Origin: Sphagnum magellanicum
Lineage: Eukaryota > Streptophyta > Sphagnopsida > Sphagnales > Sphagnaceae
DNA length: 64,000 bases
NCBI GenBank assembly: GCA_021904315.1
Contig: CM038926.1
Span: forward strand, 1,118,501 to 1,182,500
Direction: 5' to 3'
In this document: positions 36,531-48,700 of the stretch, piece by piece
How the letters are laid out: each line of letters starts with the position of its first letter
How positions within the stretch are numbered: the stretch's first letter is position 1
Made by a program: the position numbers and the translations under genes
The notes under the pieces: generated by a model
Told to the model about the DNA's origin: nothing
What the model saw: only the letters and a program-made list of their open reading frames with translations
The model's database searches: none

Positions 36531-36743
36531 TTTTTTTTATGCAAAGTTTTTTCCTTTCGGTACTAATTACTACTTTGAAACTGGAAATTGTATTACAATA
36601 AGAACAAATATTTCTATTTAGTAAATGTTACATAAATCTGTAATAAAGAATATTTCGAAGAAGAAAATATTCCAAGGAATGAATATTTTTGTTTGTAAGA
36701 ATCTTCATTTTTTATTTTATAGTTCATCTTTAGAGGGGGTAAC

Positions 36744-37499
36744 ACGCATACTGCACAAATTTTTATTGGCATACTTAATGATCTTAATGATTTATATGAA
36801 ATATCCGGTGTGGAAGTGGGTCAACATTTCTATTGGCAAATAGGCGGTTTCCAAGTCCATGCACAAGTACTTATAACTTCCTGGATTGTTATTGCTATCT
36901 TATTAAGTCTAGCTTTCTTTGCGACTCGGAACCTACAAACCATTCCAACTAGTGGTCAGAATTTCGTCGAGTATATCCTAGAATTTATTCGAGACTTAAC
37001 TAGAACCCAAATAGGGGAAGAAGAATATCGTCCTTGGGTTCCTTTTATCGGAACCATGTTTCTATTTATTTTTGTTTCGAACCGGTCAGGCGTTCTTCTT
37101 CCTTGGAGAGTTTTTGAATTACCCCACGGAGAACTAGCGGCGCCTACGAATGATATTAATACGACTGTTGCTTTAGCTTTACTTACATCAGTAGCTTATT
37201 TTTATGCAGGCCTTCACAAAAGAGGATTGAGTTATTTCGGTAAATATAACCAGCCGACTCTGGTACTTCTACCAATTAATATTTTGGAAGATTTCACAAA
37301 ACCTTTATCACTTAGTTTTCGACTTTTGGGGAATATATTAGCCGACGAATTGGTAGTTGCTGTTCTTATTTCTCTGGTACCTTTAGTAGTTCCTATACCT
37401 ATGATGTTTCTAGGATTATTTACAAGTGTTATTCAAGCCTTAATACTTGTAACTTTAGCCGCAGCTTATATAGGAGAATCTATGGAAGGTCATCATTAG
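36744..37499 (+). CDS. atpI: atpI, ATP synthase CF0 subunit a, ACG start
   Basis: CF0 subunit a forms the proton half-channels of the thylakoid ATP synthase. The open frame runs 251 codons from ACG (36744-36746) to TAG; there is no in-frame ATG upstream of residue 73, and the expected N-terminal sequence ([30 protein letters not shown]) is present from that ACG. ACG starts are changed to AUG by C-to-U editing in some plastids, so this is probably a copy of an edited gene. Five or six membrane segments are visible, with the conserved [20 protein letters not shown] helix. Differences from the family include N-R-S where N-W-S is expected (CGG codon, possibly another editing site), S-G-V for S-G-A and T-S-V for T-S-A (both C-to-T). 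Confidence 0.85.
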   Translation, partial: THTAQIFIGILNDLNDLYEISGVEVGQHFYWQIGGFQVHAQVLITSWIVIAILLSLAFFATRNLQTIPTSGQNFVEYILEFIRDLTRTQIGEEEYRPWVPFIGTMFLFIFVSNRSGVLLPWRVFELPHGELAAPTNDINTTVALALLTSVAYFYAGLHKRGLSYFGKYNQPTLVLLPINILEDFTKPLSLSFRLLGNILADELVVAVLISLVPLVVPIPMMFLGLFTSVIQALILVTLAAAYIGESMEGHH

Positions 37500-38378
<879 letters not shown>

Positions 38379-38727
38379 TTACTAATTTTTTGTTCGAAGG
38401 CTACCTCGTAATTATAAATTAGTAACCTCCTCTAAATAAGTAATTAACCAATGAATTCCTTATATTAGGGGAGGGACTAATCAGAATGAACAATAAATAA
38501 AAAATCTTTGTATTCTTCGATAAAAAGGATTTATTATTTTTTTATCACAAGGAGCGGGACACAAAAGGGTATATCCAATTGTATTGCGGGGGGGAGGTAC
38601 CGAACCCAAAACTAAATGAGTTAGTTTCTATCTGAAACTAACGAACAATTCGAGTAAGATTGAGTAAAGGAGGGAAAAACTTTGTATAACTTAAATAACT
38701 TAATGATAGGAGAGGAGTATACAAACT

Positions 38728-39950
38728 ATGATCAATTTGGTGATTCCTCCAGGGTATTGGCCTCTTACTGGAAATTTTGGCTTAAACACAAATTTATTGG
38801 AAACAAATTTAATTAATTTAGGTGTAGTGCTTAGCCTACTAGTTTACTTCGGAAAGGGAGTGCGTGCGGGTTGTATTTTTTGGTAAAACAGCTGGGATAA
38901 TCCAGCTACACTTCAAGATATAAAAAAGTGTATAATCCCAACGAATGACTTCTAAGAGAAGAATTAGAGCAACTATAGCATTTCGTAAAATCGGCAAAGA
39001 TTCTTTAGTTTTTGAATAGCTGATTAGGGAATACTTCGGAAATGGTTGAGGCTAAACTGCTTGAAGTCTAAGCACCTCTGGAGTTTTCTTCCCCCCGATG
39101 TTTCCATATGACACGTGTGAAGAAACATAATTGGAGATTAGTTTGATATACGACACTCATATTAATACAGTTCCTAAATTTATTTATTAAATAGTAAATA
39201 AATTGTTACCATCTCCTAGAAATAACCAATTTTGGTTTTTTGTGCTGAATTAACAACCTAGTATATAGAATATGAAGTTATTCGAAGAAAGCAACATCGC
39301 TGGCAATAAAGGAATGAAATATTTTTTGTCAGAAGAGCCCTTATAATCCTTAAAAAAAGGATTGATAATAATTTTCCGTAATGAGAAAATAAATTAAAAG
39401 GGACAGGCTCAGTAAAAATGAAATATGTCTATTTTTCGTGGAAAACCGAGCGGGAAAGCCGAATGAATTAAAAGATTCCTGTTCGGTTTGGGAAGAGATT
39501 TTGAATCTTCAAAAAAGCTAGATAAAAAATCTACTTTCATTGAGCAATTTATTAAATAATCGTAAACAGACCATTTTAAGTACAATTCGTGATGCGGAAA
39601 AACGATATAAGGAAGCTACTGATAAGCTTGGACAAGCTCGAATTCGCTTGCAACGGGCAAAAGTAAAAGCAGATGAAATTCGGGTGAATGGACTTTCTCA
39701 AATGGAGAGAGAAAAACAAGAATTAATTCATGTTGCTGATGAAGATTCGAAACGATTGGAAGACTCTAAAAATGCTACTATTCGCTTTGAGGAACAAAGA
39801 GCAATTGAACAAGTTCGGCAGCAAGTTTCTTACCTCGCATTAGAAAGAGCTTTGGAGGCTTTGAACAGCCGTTTGAATGGCGAACTACACTCACGCATGA
39901 TTGATTATCACATTGGCCTACTTAGAGCCATGGAAAGCACAACTAACTAG
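38728..39950 (+). CDS. atpF: atpF, ATP synthase CF0 subunit b, with group II intron
   Basis: CF0 subunit b is the peripheral stalk. Exon 1 is 38728-38863, exon 2 is 39541-39950; joining them restores a Leu codon (C|TG) and gives 181 codons plus stop with no breaks. Exon 1 shows the membrane segment ([17 protein letters not shown]), exon 2 the long charged coiled coil beginning [20 protein letters not shown] and ending [10 protein letters not shown]. The intron position is that of atpF in land plants. The gene sits between atpH and atpA as in the plastid operon. Intact here, but a nuclear copy would need an organellar-type group II splicing system. Confidence 0.88.
38864..39540 (+). other. atpF group II intron
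   Basis: The intron begins GTGCGGG, the group II 5' consensus, and ends in ...TTTCAT (AY ending). Near its 3' end the block 'gagcgggaaagccgaatgaa' followed by 'ttcctgttcggttt' can form a domain V-like hairpin with the AGC stem. It carries no open frame for a maturase, as is normal for atpF. Length 677 bases, within the usual range. Confidence 0.8.
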
Positions 39951-39993
39951 CTTTCATTAGTTTTATTTTTCAAAAAATTATTAACGAATGCTG

Positions 39994-41517
39994 ATGGTAA
40001 ATATCCGACCCGACGAAATTAGCAGTATTATCCGCAAACAGATAGATTAATATAATCAAGAAGTAAAGGTTGTTAATATTCGCACCGTACTTCAGGTAGG
40101 AGATGGCATTGCACGTATTTATGGTCTTGACAAAGTAATGGCGGGCGAGTTGGTCGAATTTGAAGATGGTACGATAAGCATTGCTTTGAATTTAGAATCA
40201 GATAATGTCAGAGCTGTTTTAATGGGTGATGGCTTGACCATTCAAGAAGGTAGTTCTGTAAAAGCAACGGGTAAAATTGCTCAGATACCAGTAAGTGATG
40301 CTTATTTGGGTCGTGTCGTAAATGCCTTGGCTCAACCTATTGATGGTAAGGGTCAGATCCCAGCTTCGGAATTCAGATTGATTGAATCCTCAGCTCCTGG
40401 TATTATTTCGAGACGTTCCGTATATGAACCTATGCAAATAGGGCTTATTGCTATTGATTATATGATTCCTATTGGACGTGGTCAACGGGAATTAATTATT
40501 GGAGATCGACAGACTGGTAAAACAGCGGTAGCTACAGATACTATTCTGAATCAAAAAGGTCAAAATGTTATATGCATTTATGTAGCTATTGGTCAAAAAG
40601 CTTCATCTGTGGCTCAGGTAGTTAATACTTTTGAGGAGCGCAGCGCATTGGAATACACAATTGTGGTAGCCAAAACTGCAAATTCTCCTGCTACATTACA
40701 GTATTTTGCTCCCTACACAGGAGCCGCTTTGGCGGAATACTTTATGTATCGTAAACAACATACTCTAATTATTTATGATGACCTTTCCAAACAAGCACAA
40801 GCTTATCGACAAATGTCTCTTCTATTGAGAAGACCACCCGGTCGAGAAGCATATTCGGGCGATGTTTTTTACTTACATTCCCGTCTTTTGGAAAGAGCCA
40901 CTAAATTAAGCTCTCATTTAGGTGAAGGAAGCATGACCGCTTTACCTATAGTCGAAATTCAAGCAGGAGATGTCTGAGCTTATATTCCTACTAATGTTAT
41001 TTCCATTACCGATGGGCAAATATTTCGATCAGCAGATTTATTCAATGCAGGAATCCGCCCCGCAATCAATGTGGGTATTTCTGTATCTAGAGTAGGTTCT
41101 GCGGCTCAAATCAAAGCTATGAAACAAGTAGCTGGAAAACTCAAATTAGAATTGGCTCAATTCGCAGAGTTAGAAGCCTTTGCACAATTTGCATCTGATC
41201 TGGATAAAGCAACTCAGAATCAATTAACAAGGGGCCAACGATTACGTGAATTACTTAAACAGTCTCAATTAGCCCCTTTGACAGTAGAAGAACAAGTAGC
41301 TACTATTTATACTGGAGTAAATGGATATTTAGATGTATTAGAAACTGGTCAAGTGAAAAAATTCCTCGTTCAGTTACGTGAATATCTAATTACTAATAAA
41401 CCTCAATTTACGAAAATTGTACGTTCCACCAAAATTTTTACAGAACAAGCAGAAAATATTCTAAAAGAAGCTATTAAAGAACAGACTGAACTTTTTTTAC
41501 TTCAAGGAGATAAATAG
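39994..41517 (+). pseudogene. atpA: atpA, ATP synthase CF1 alpha, two stops
   Basis: Encodes the 507-residue alpha subunit of CF1. Total length 1524 bases shows no net indel. Visible: N-terminal MVNIRPDEISSIIRKQI, the P-loop [49 protein letters not shown] (family P replaced by S: C-to-T), and C-terminal [15 protein letters not shown]. Stops: TAA at codon 19 (40048-40050) where CAA is expected, and TGA at codon 328 (40975-40977) where TCA is expected; the latter is a transversion and cannot be explained by RNA editing. Thirteen bases after codon 328 the frame continues to the natural TAG. Confidence 0.93.
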
Positions 41518-41665
41518 AGGCCTAATTCTTTTGGGAGTAGAGAGGCAGTAAAATAAAGAAATATTTTTTCGACTTTTTTATCCTCGTTCATTCCCGATGG
41601 GAATTAAGGAGGAAAAAAAATAAAATTATTTTCTTTTTAAGACTTCGAGTCTCTCCAGAAATATC

Positions 41666-41736
41666 ACGTCCAATAGGATTTGAACCTATACTGGAGGTTT
41701 AGAAGACCCCTGTCCTATCCATTAGACGATGGACGC
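41666..41736 (-). tRNA. trnR-UCU: tRNA-Arg(UCU), plastid-type
   Basis: On the minus strand the sequence reads GCGTCCATCGTCTAATGGAT, then the anticodon arm with TCT (GTCTTCTAAAC), then GGTTCAAATCC and the acceptor strand TGGACGT. The cloverleaf forms except possibly the last acceptor pair, where the 3' end differs from the usual TGGACGCA. Its place opposite in sense to atpA and next to trnG-UCC is the plastid arrangement. Confidence 0.88.
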
Positions 41737-41830
41737 TTCCGATTGAAAAGTCTAGTACGATGTATCTTTCAATAAGAGACAATTCTGTCAAAACTATTGC
41801 TATTGGTGGGAAAATCAAACAAAAAATAAA

Positions 41831-42666
41831 AGCGGGTAGTGGGAATCGAACCCGCATCATTAGCTTGGAAGGCTAAGGGTTATAGTCGACATCTCTTAGG
41901 ATCGACGCCTCTATTTCAAAACCGAACATGAAAATTTCTCTTCATTTGGCTCCTTTATGAATGAAGCAAAGAGGGAGGAATCGTAAAAGAAGGATTTAAT
42001 CGACAAATTCGATAACTTCCTATTTTTTTTACCTCCTTTTCTTCTCCCGATTCTATATGTTTCTTCCGACTATATCACAAAATTATTGGTTATACTGCGG
42101 AAAAAAGATAGGATAGATTCATAACACCTGTGTCAGTTTTTATATTTCTAATAAATAACTTTCTAGATGATCCTTTTCAAAAAAAAAGTAATATTTTCAT
42201 ATTACTTCAAAAAATATTTTTAATTACTTCGTTCCTCATTTCTATTCGATCGAATCATTAGGGAAATATTTTATACCGAGCCTTTGAACGGAACAAAATT
42301 GATAGGTTTAGCAAACTAAAATTATCGCGTCATGGCTAATCTGCTTCAATTTATCCATTTTCATCGAATTGGTCGAAGATTCAGTTCCGAATAAAAAAAT
42401 ATTTTGGTTTTCTATCCATAGATTCCTGGCTGAAACAAATACAGTTTTAGAAATATCCCGCGTTGTTTTTTTATAAAATCCAAATTTGATTCTGATTTTT
42501 TTTTACCACAGGAATAAAGCTCCCCCCATGTCATTTGGGGAAAAGGTTCCAAGCCTTTCTAGAAATGAAGTTATTAATTAAAAATTGGAACAATTTTAAA
42601 GACCCTTCAACTATCACTAAGTTGATTATAGGACGAATCGCACTTTTACCACTAAACTATACCCGC
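41831..42666 (-). tRNA. trnG-UCC: tRNA-Gly(UCC) with group II intron
   Basis: On the minus strand, exon 1 (42666-42644) reads GCGGGTATAGTTTAGTGGTA plus AAA, and exon 2 (41872-41831) carries CCTTCCAAGC with anticodon TCC and ends GATTCCCACTACCCGCT. The intervening 771 bases (42643-41873) begin GTGCGATTCG, a group II 5' end. Spliced, the tRNA folds as a normal glycine tRNA. Position between trnR-UCU and ycf12 is ancestral. Confidence 0.88.
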
Positions 42667-42750
42667 GATAGAATTATTTATCACAAAATTCCGATTGATG
42701 TCTAATAAAAAAAGTATCTCTTATTTTGGAGTCCACGCTCCATCCCCGGA

Positions 42751-42786
42751 GATTCAATACCAAGAAGTGATTTTACTTCCGGGGAT
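42751..42786. terminator. Inverted repeat 3' of ycf12
   Basis: The arms 'catccccgga' and 'tccggggatg' pair around a ~20-base loop, directly downstream of the minus-strand ycf12 stop. Plastid mRNAs are commonly stabilised by such 3' stem-loops rather than terminated by them. Confidence 0.6.
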
Positions 42787-42798
42787 GACTTTTTGAAA

Positions 42799-42900
42799 TC
42801 ATAAATTGCCTTTGCGAGCTGCTAATAAAGCAATTACCAATGGACCCGATGCGACTATTAAAGCCAGAACAGTGAGCTGTGCAATAACTTCTAAATTCAT
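42799..42900 (-). CDS. ycf12: ycf12 (psb30), small photosystem II subunit
   Basis: A 33-codon intact frame on the minus strand: [19 protein letters not shown] then [14 protein letters not shown]. One hydrophobic membrane span followed by a short basic stromal tail, typical of Psb30/Ycf12, a peripheral low-molecular-weight subunit of photosystem II. The gene is absent from angiosperm plastomes and present in bryophytes, lycophytes, ferns and gymnosperms, so its presence fits the inferred host. Followed by a 3' stem-loop. Confidence 0.92.
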   Translation of the reverse strand: MNLEVIAQLTVLALIVASGPLVIALLAARKGNL

Positions 42901-43192
42901 TCTGGTTCAACCTCTCTGTTTTCGATTCAGTTTGATAAAATCAACAATTGAGTAAATTCTTATTTTTCTTTAAGTTGAATGACCGTTACTTCGATTCCTT
43001 TTCGATTGAATAGATCTCGGTATAAATTCACTCGGAGATATCTATAGCCATAAAGAAGTGGGATTAGTACAATAGTAAGAGGCCTATCTGTCCGAGATTT
43101 CATTCAAATTAATAAAAATTGATTAATTTAGATGAAATTTATGGATGAATTGATGGTTCATATCATGAATAATTGGGGGAGTAAATAAAGGG

Positions 43193-43240
43193 ATGTCATC
43201 AATCTCAGACAGTCAAATTATTGTAGCTCTTGTAAGTGCT
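43193..43240 (+). pseudogene. psaM: psaM fragment, photosystem I subunit XII
   Basis: ATG at 43193 opens the frame MSSISDSQIIVALVSA, the conserved N-terminal half of PsaM, a ~30-residue single-span photosystem I subunit. The second half (normally a Gly-Ile-Leu helix and a Lys/Arg-rich tail) is not present: from about 43,240 the sequence changes to unrelated DNA that happens to stay open to TGA at 43282. The break marks the left edge of the non-plastid filler. psaM is missing from angiosperm plastomes. Confidence 0.75.
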
Positions 43241-43983
43241 TGGGTAACTTATTATTACTTTACAAACCAAGTTTTACTGTGACCGAACAACGTGTTGACG
43301 GACAAGGACTTCATGTATGAACTGTTGGTGTGAACATGAAAGGACTGATCTGGATAATGTGGCCGAGAATCTTGATTAGTGGCGGCGGATTTTCTCTTGA
43401 GGAAAGCGAGAGGGAAATGAGAAGTGCATGGGATGCATGGTAGTGGAAGGGCAGGAAGATGACGGCGCGTTTTATGAGAAGCTGCGGCGCCTCATTGATG
43501 AGGATCGAGGGAACGGCTAATGGTGGCGAGTACGAGGAGGAGGAAGCTTGTGCAGGAAGCTGGGGAAATCAGACGGAGAGAAGGAAGGGGGGAGTTGTGG
43601 AGAAGGCGTGGTGACCGATTTTCTTCCGCTGCGTTGGTGACTAGAGGATGGCTAGCTCCAAAGTTTGGTGAGAGTCAGATTGTGAGTGAGGATGAAGGTT
43701 GTAGACAGAACAGTCGTTAGACCACGGATCAATGTTCTAGGAATGTGGATGGCGAGGAACTTTTGTGAATTCTGAACTATGAAAAATTTTCCTGGAAGTT
43801 CTGAGTGGGAAGTGTGTCTGCAGAGGTTCGGGAGAGTCTGTGTGGTCTAGTAATGAATCTCTTGTTTGGATCTGGATTAGTGGTGTTGCTAATGCTATTC
43901 CTTTGATGTGTGTGTACTTGATGCTCGTTCTGTCAGAAGAGCACACAGAGTTAGAGGGGTCTGGGTGTTGTGTGGTCCCTCTC
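43241..43983. other. GC-rich non-plastid filler inside the NUPT
   Basis: About 740 bases, richer in G than anything nearby, replace the plastid region that should hold trnS-psbI-psbK-trnQ-chlB-trnK/matK. It contains G/A-rich runs such as GAGGAGGAGGAAGCTTG and a frame on the plus strand with QEDDGAFYEKLRRLIDEDRG (about 43454-43517), which has coding-like composition but stops at once. A 66-codon frame at 43520-43720 is basic and unrecognised. The right edge falls 17 bases before the psbA ATG. It may be host nuclear DNA captured during end joining or a retroelement 5' part. Confidence 0.7.
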
Positions 43984-44000
43984 TTTTTTGTTACATTACC

Positions 44001-45061
<1,061 letters not shown>

Positions 45062-45169
45062 TATCCCTATAGATTTTTCCCCATTACCACCGAAGAGGTA
45101 GTGACTCACCCATATATAATCTTAGAAACTCAAGTTATCTGAGATAGGGGCAGTGATTCGAAAAAAACG

Positions 45170-45207
45170 ATGACCTCGGAGACTTTATTTAAGCCTCTGG
45201 GGTCATT
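45170..45207 (+). terminator. psbA 3' stem-loop
   Basis: Arms 'atgacctcggagact' and 'agcctctggggtcat' pair around TTATTTA, about 110 bases after the psbA stop. This is the usual plastid 3' inverted repeat that sets and protects the psbA mRNA end. One or two mismatches are present in the stem. Confidence 0.65.
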
Positions 45208-45247
45208 ACTTCTCTCCAAACAATAATTGAAAAAAATGAATTGAAAG

Positions 45248-45322
45248 GGCGGACGTGGCCAAGTGGATTAAGGCAGTGGATTGTGGATCCACCATGCGCG
45301 GGTTCAATTCCCATTGTTCGCC
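45248..45322 (+). tRNA. trnH-GUG: tRNA-His(GUG), plastid-type
   Basis: Starts GGCGGACGTGGCC with the extra 5' G paired by the acceptor C, as required for tRNA-His. Anticodon loop TTGTGGA carries GTG; the family has TTGTGAA, so the base after the anticodon-adjacent purine is changed (A to G). T arm GGGTTCAATTCCC and acceptor TTCGCC are intact. It lies between psbA and ycf2 in the same sense. Confidence 0.92.
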
Positions 45323-45729
45323 CATGAATAAAATAATGCCGGATGGTCATTTCGACTAAAAAAAAAATGGTATAAATTACTACAATCAAAAAGATTATAA
45401 AAAATTCTTATTATTAGTTGACGAAACCTCTCCTTTATGTCATCATAAATAGGATGACACGGAGGTATTGATAGAGTCATAAATAATGAGGAATATTTCA
45501 TTTCGCTTCAATTATTAATAAAATTTAATTCCTATCTTGGCTTCGGTAGATTTAGTACCAACCCCATTTGAGTAAGAAGTAATTGGCTATGTCTCGATAT
45601 ATCTAATATCATTTTGTTGAGAAGTCATAGCAAAAAAGACTGGAACGAATCGAAGTCATTTAGTCAATCGAAGTTTCCACGAAAAAATCTATTTATTAGA
45701 AAGTTTTATCCAACCGCTGTAAGAAAAAA
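45323..45729. other. trnH-ycf2 spacer
   Basis: AT-rich plastid intergenic sequence of about 400 bases. No gene; probable ycf2 leader. Confidence 0.5.
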
Positions 45730-48700
45730 ATGAAACAGAAATTATCGAAAAATCAATACTTATATAAAAGATTAGGATTCAGAGAAGTGAAGAACCCCCA
45801 ATACTTTTTGAATTTATGGGCGAGATGGAATCTGATCAGATTATTGAGTAAAATATCTTCCAACAGACAGAATCCTATTAAGTTGTTTGACTTTCGAATT
45901 ATGGGTTCATTAATTTCACGCGATTTGCATGGTTCAAAAACCAATGGGAGTTCAATATTAAATGGTTTTCTATTACTCATACTATCGGTATTAATATATT
46001 GCTCGAATGATAAAGCCATTATTGGAAAAGAACATCTCGATTTAGTAGAAATAGTTCACGGACGTGTGAACAATTACAAATATAAGGGAAACATATCACC
46101 GGAAGAAACTTTTGGGTTTTCCAATCGAAATCTCCGTATTTTTCCGCATCACTCTCCTTCTTTTGGGAGGAGCAAGAATAATTTGCTAAATTTTTTTTTT
46201 AAAAAAGGAGGAGAAATATTTAGTTACTGGACAAAACTTTAAAAAAAAACTCTGTGTTACGTCTGTATATGATCAAATTCATTTTTGGGGTTCACAATGG
46301 TGGAAAAATTGGATCGTAGAACAAATCCTTCCTAGTTGGAAAATTTCTCAGAGTTCTATAAATGAAATTTCTATTCTATTGACAGAAAAAAAAAATATAG
46401 AAGATCTGAAACATTTTTTTGAATTCTGTATCGGTAGTATCACTCCCCAAAATGATGATTGGGAATACCAATTTGATTCCATTTTTTTGAATGATTCTAA
46501 AGAAAAAATAAAATCAAAATCGGAGGAGCAGATCAAAATATTAGAGGATATTTCATTTCTCCAAATAATGTCTGCTTTTTGTGAAAAATTTATTTTTGAA
46601 GCAGGAGGCCCATCTAGACCAATAAAATTAAACTCGAAAATTAGATCGAATAATAGTAATAGCAATAATGACAACAATAATAACAATAATAATTATTCCT
46701 TCTATATTTCTTCATTCCACCACCATGGGAAGGAAATAACTCGGAAACCGTATAAGTTTGGGAAAAAAATATTTAAAAATTTAATAAACCGGGGTGAATC
46801 CAACAAAATTATTACAAAATCCTATATTTTCATAAAAAAAAAGGGATGGCTCTTCTTCCGAAACTATACCGAATTTTATACATGGAGATTCTATAAATAT
46901 AAGAATGACCTTTTGGATTGGGAGAAAGATTTACACCGATTTGATGCTGCGAGGAATAAATCAAACATGAGATCTTTTCAGTTGAATCATTCAAATAATG
47001 AGCAACCCCTCGTCGAAGTACACGGAATCTTGTCAGAAAATATTTCATATCAAATTTCAAAGTATATTTTATGTGACATAAAGAAATCTAATAAATTGAA
47101 AGAATTTAATGATGAATCCATAAATCATTCTGGTGAGACTAATTCTTCAAAATTCAATGAAACTCTTTTTGAGTGGCTTCTTTTTCGTAGAATAAAACCA
47201 AATGACAGGAGTATCAAGCGATTAACCAATGATTCAATCGTTTGGGGTATACCTCTACCCATTATAAGTGGGGGGAAATCCGTAAAATCCATAATTTTTT
47301 CCAAGTTTTTTTTTCGAAATAATGCAGTATTTTGGATAGAAAAATTCTTTGTGAAAGATATGAAGTATATTCTAAATGAAATCTTTTCTTTGGAAAAAAA
47401 GATGAAAATCGATCATTTTCCGGAAGCTATTTACCATACTTTTCTGAATGTATCGCCAATAGATAAACTATATGTGGGTTTCTATAAGGGAGATATCAAA
47501 AAAATTCAAGTAGCTAATAAGGAAATTGTTTTTGGGTATTCTACAAAATCAAATAGTAATAGATTGCTCGACTTCTGGAAAACGAAAATGGGGAAGAAAA
47601 ATTTATTATTTCATTCTAGTATTTCTTTGGATTATCCATATGAAGTAATTCGGAGGAATAAATATGAGAAAAATAAAACGAAATCAAATCTATCAATAGA
47701 CTTAAGCCCATCCAATATTTCATACTCGTTTTTGCCTTCCTATTTTAGATATTACTACGGGAGGAATAATACTAATAAATATAGTGAGAAACATATATTT
47801 TGATTCCTAAATTATATCAAATTAGTTCCATCTCTGGATCAATCCAATCTATTCATAACTGAGTCTAATCACCCAATTTGTAATAATCCAGTTTATAATA
47901 AGGGAATAAATCATAGTATTAATTTTCAATTCCAGTATTTGTACGAACCGAATAAAAATAGATTGTTTAGTCAAAATTTTAGTAGAAAAAACGAAATAAA
48001 TAGTAAATTTTTGTTTTTTTTATTAGAAACTCTCAATACTACTAATATAAATTTGTTATTTCCGCATCGAACGAGAAAGAAGGATTTGATACAAAATGAT
48101 TATGGAAAGGTTTATCTATTTTCCAAATTTTTCATAGATTTACGGAGTAGGATTAGGAATTGCAATAAATTGATCTACGATAGAATCCATAAATATCTGG
48201 GTGAACCTATGAACGATTTACATTTAATGAATAAGTCTCTTTCCTATTTAACGGGAGGAAATAATAATTTTCCAAAAAATACGAATAATATAAAGAGGAA
48301 TATAATCAATAAAAATTTATTAGTTTGGGGAAAAAACGAAAGAAGTAGCTCTTATTGTGATGATACAAAAATGGGAAGATTTATTGATTAGGATTTCAAT
48401 ATACATAAACGGACTGATCGGATAAAGCGATGGGATAAATTATCGAAGTATTTTGTAATAGCCTCTGATGAAATAGATTTTTCGATTAATCAAAAATTAA
48501 TTGTTGGCTGGTCTGAAAGACTCAATAAGATAAATATTCCTACGTGTTATAGAAATCTTACAATGATTCTTTCCGGTATTTTCAGTAATAATTTTCGTAA
48601 ACTTCCCAATTTATTAAAATTTTGCCCGAATTATTTAATCAATGCTTTTTCGAAAGAAAAGGATTTAAATCAAAATACTTTCTCAAAAAGAAAAAATTTC

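Noticed and set aside
43520..43946. Protein gene in the filler
   Set aside because: Open frames are short, on both strands, and show no family; only a brief coding-like stretch is noted.
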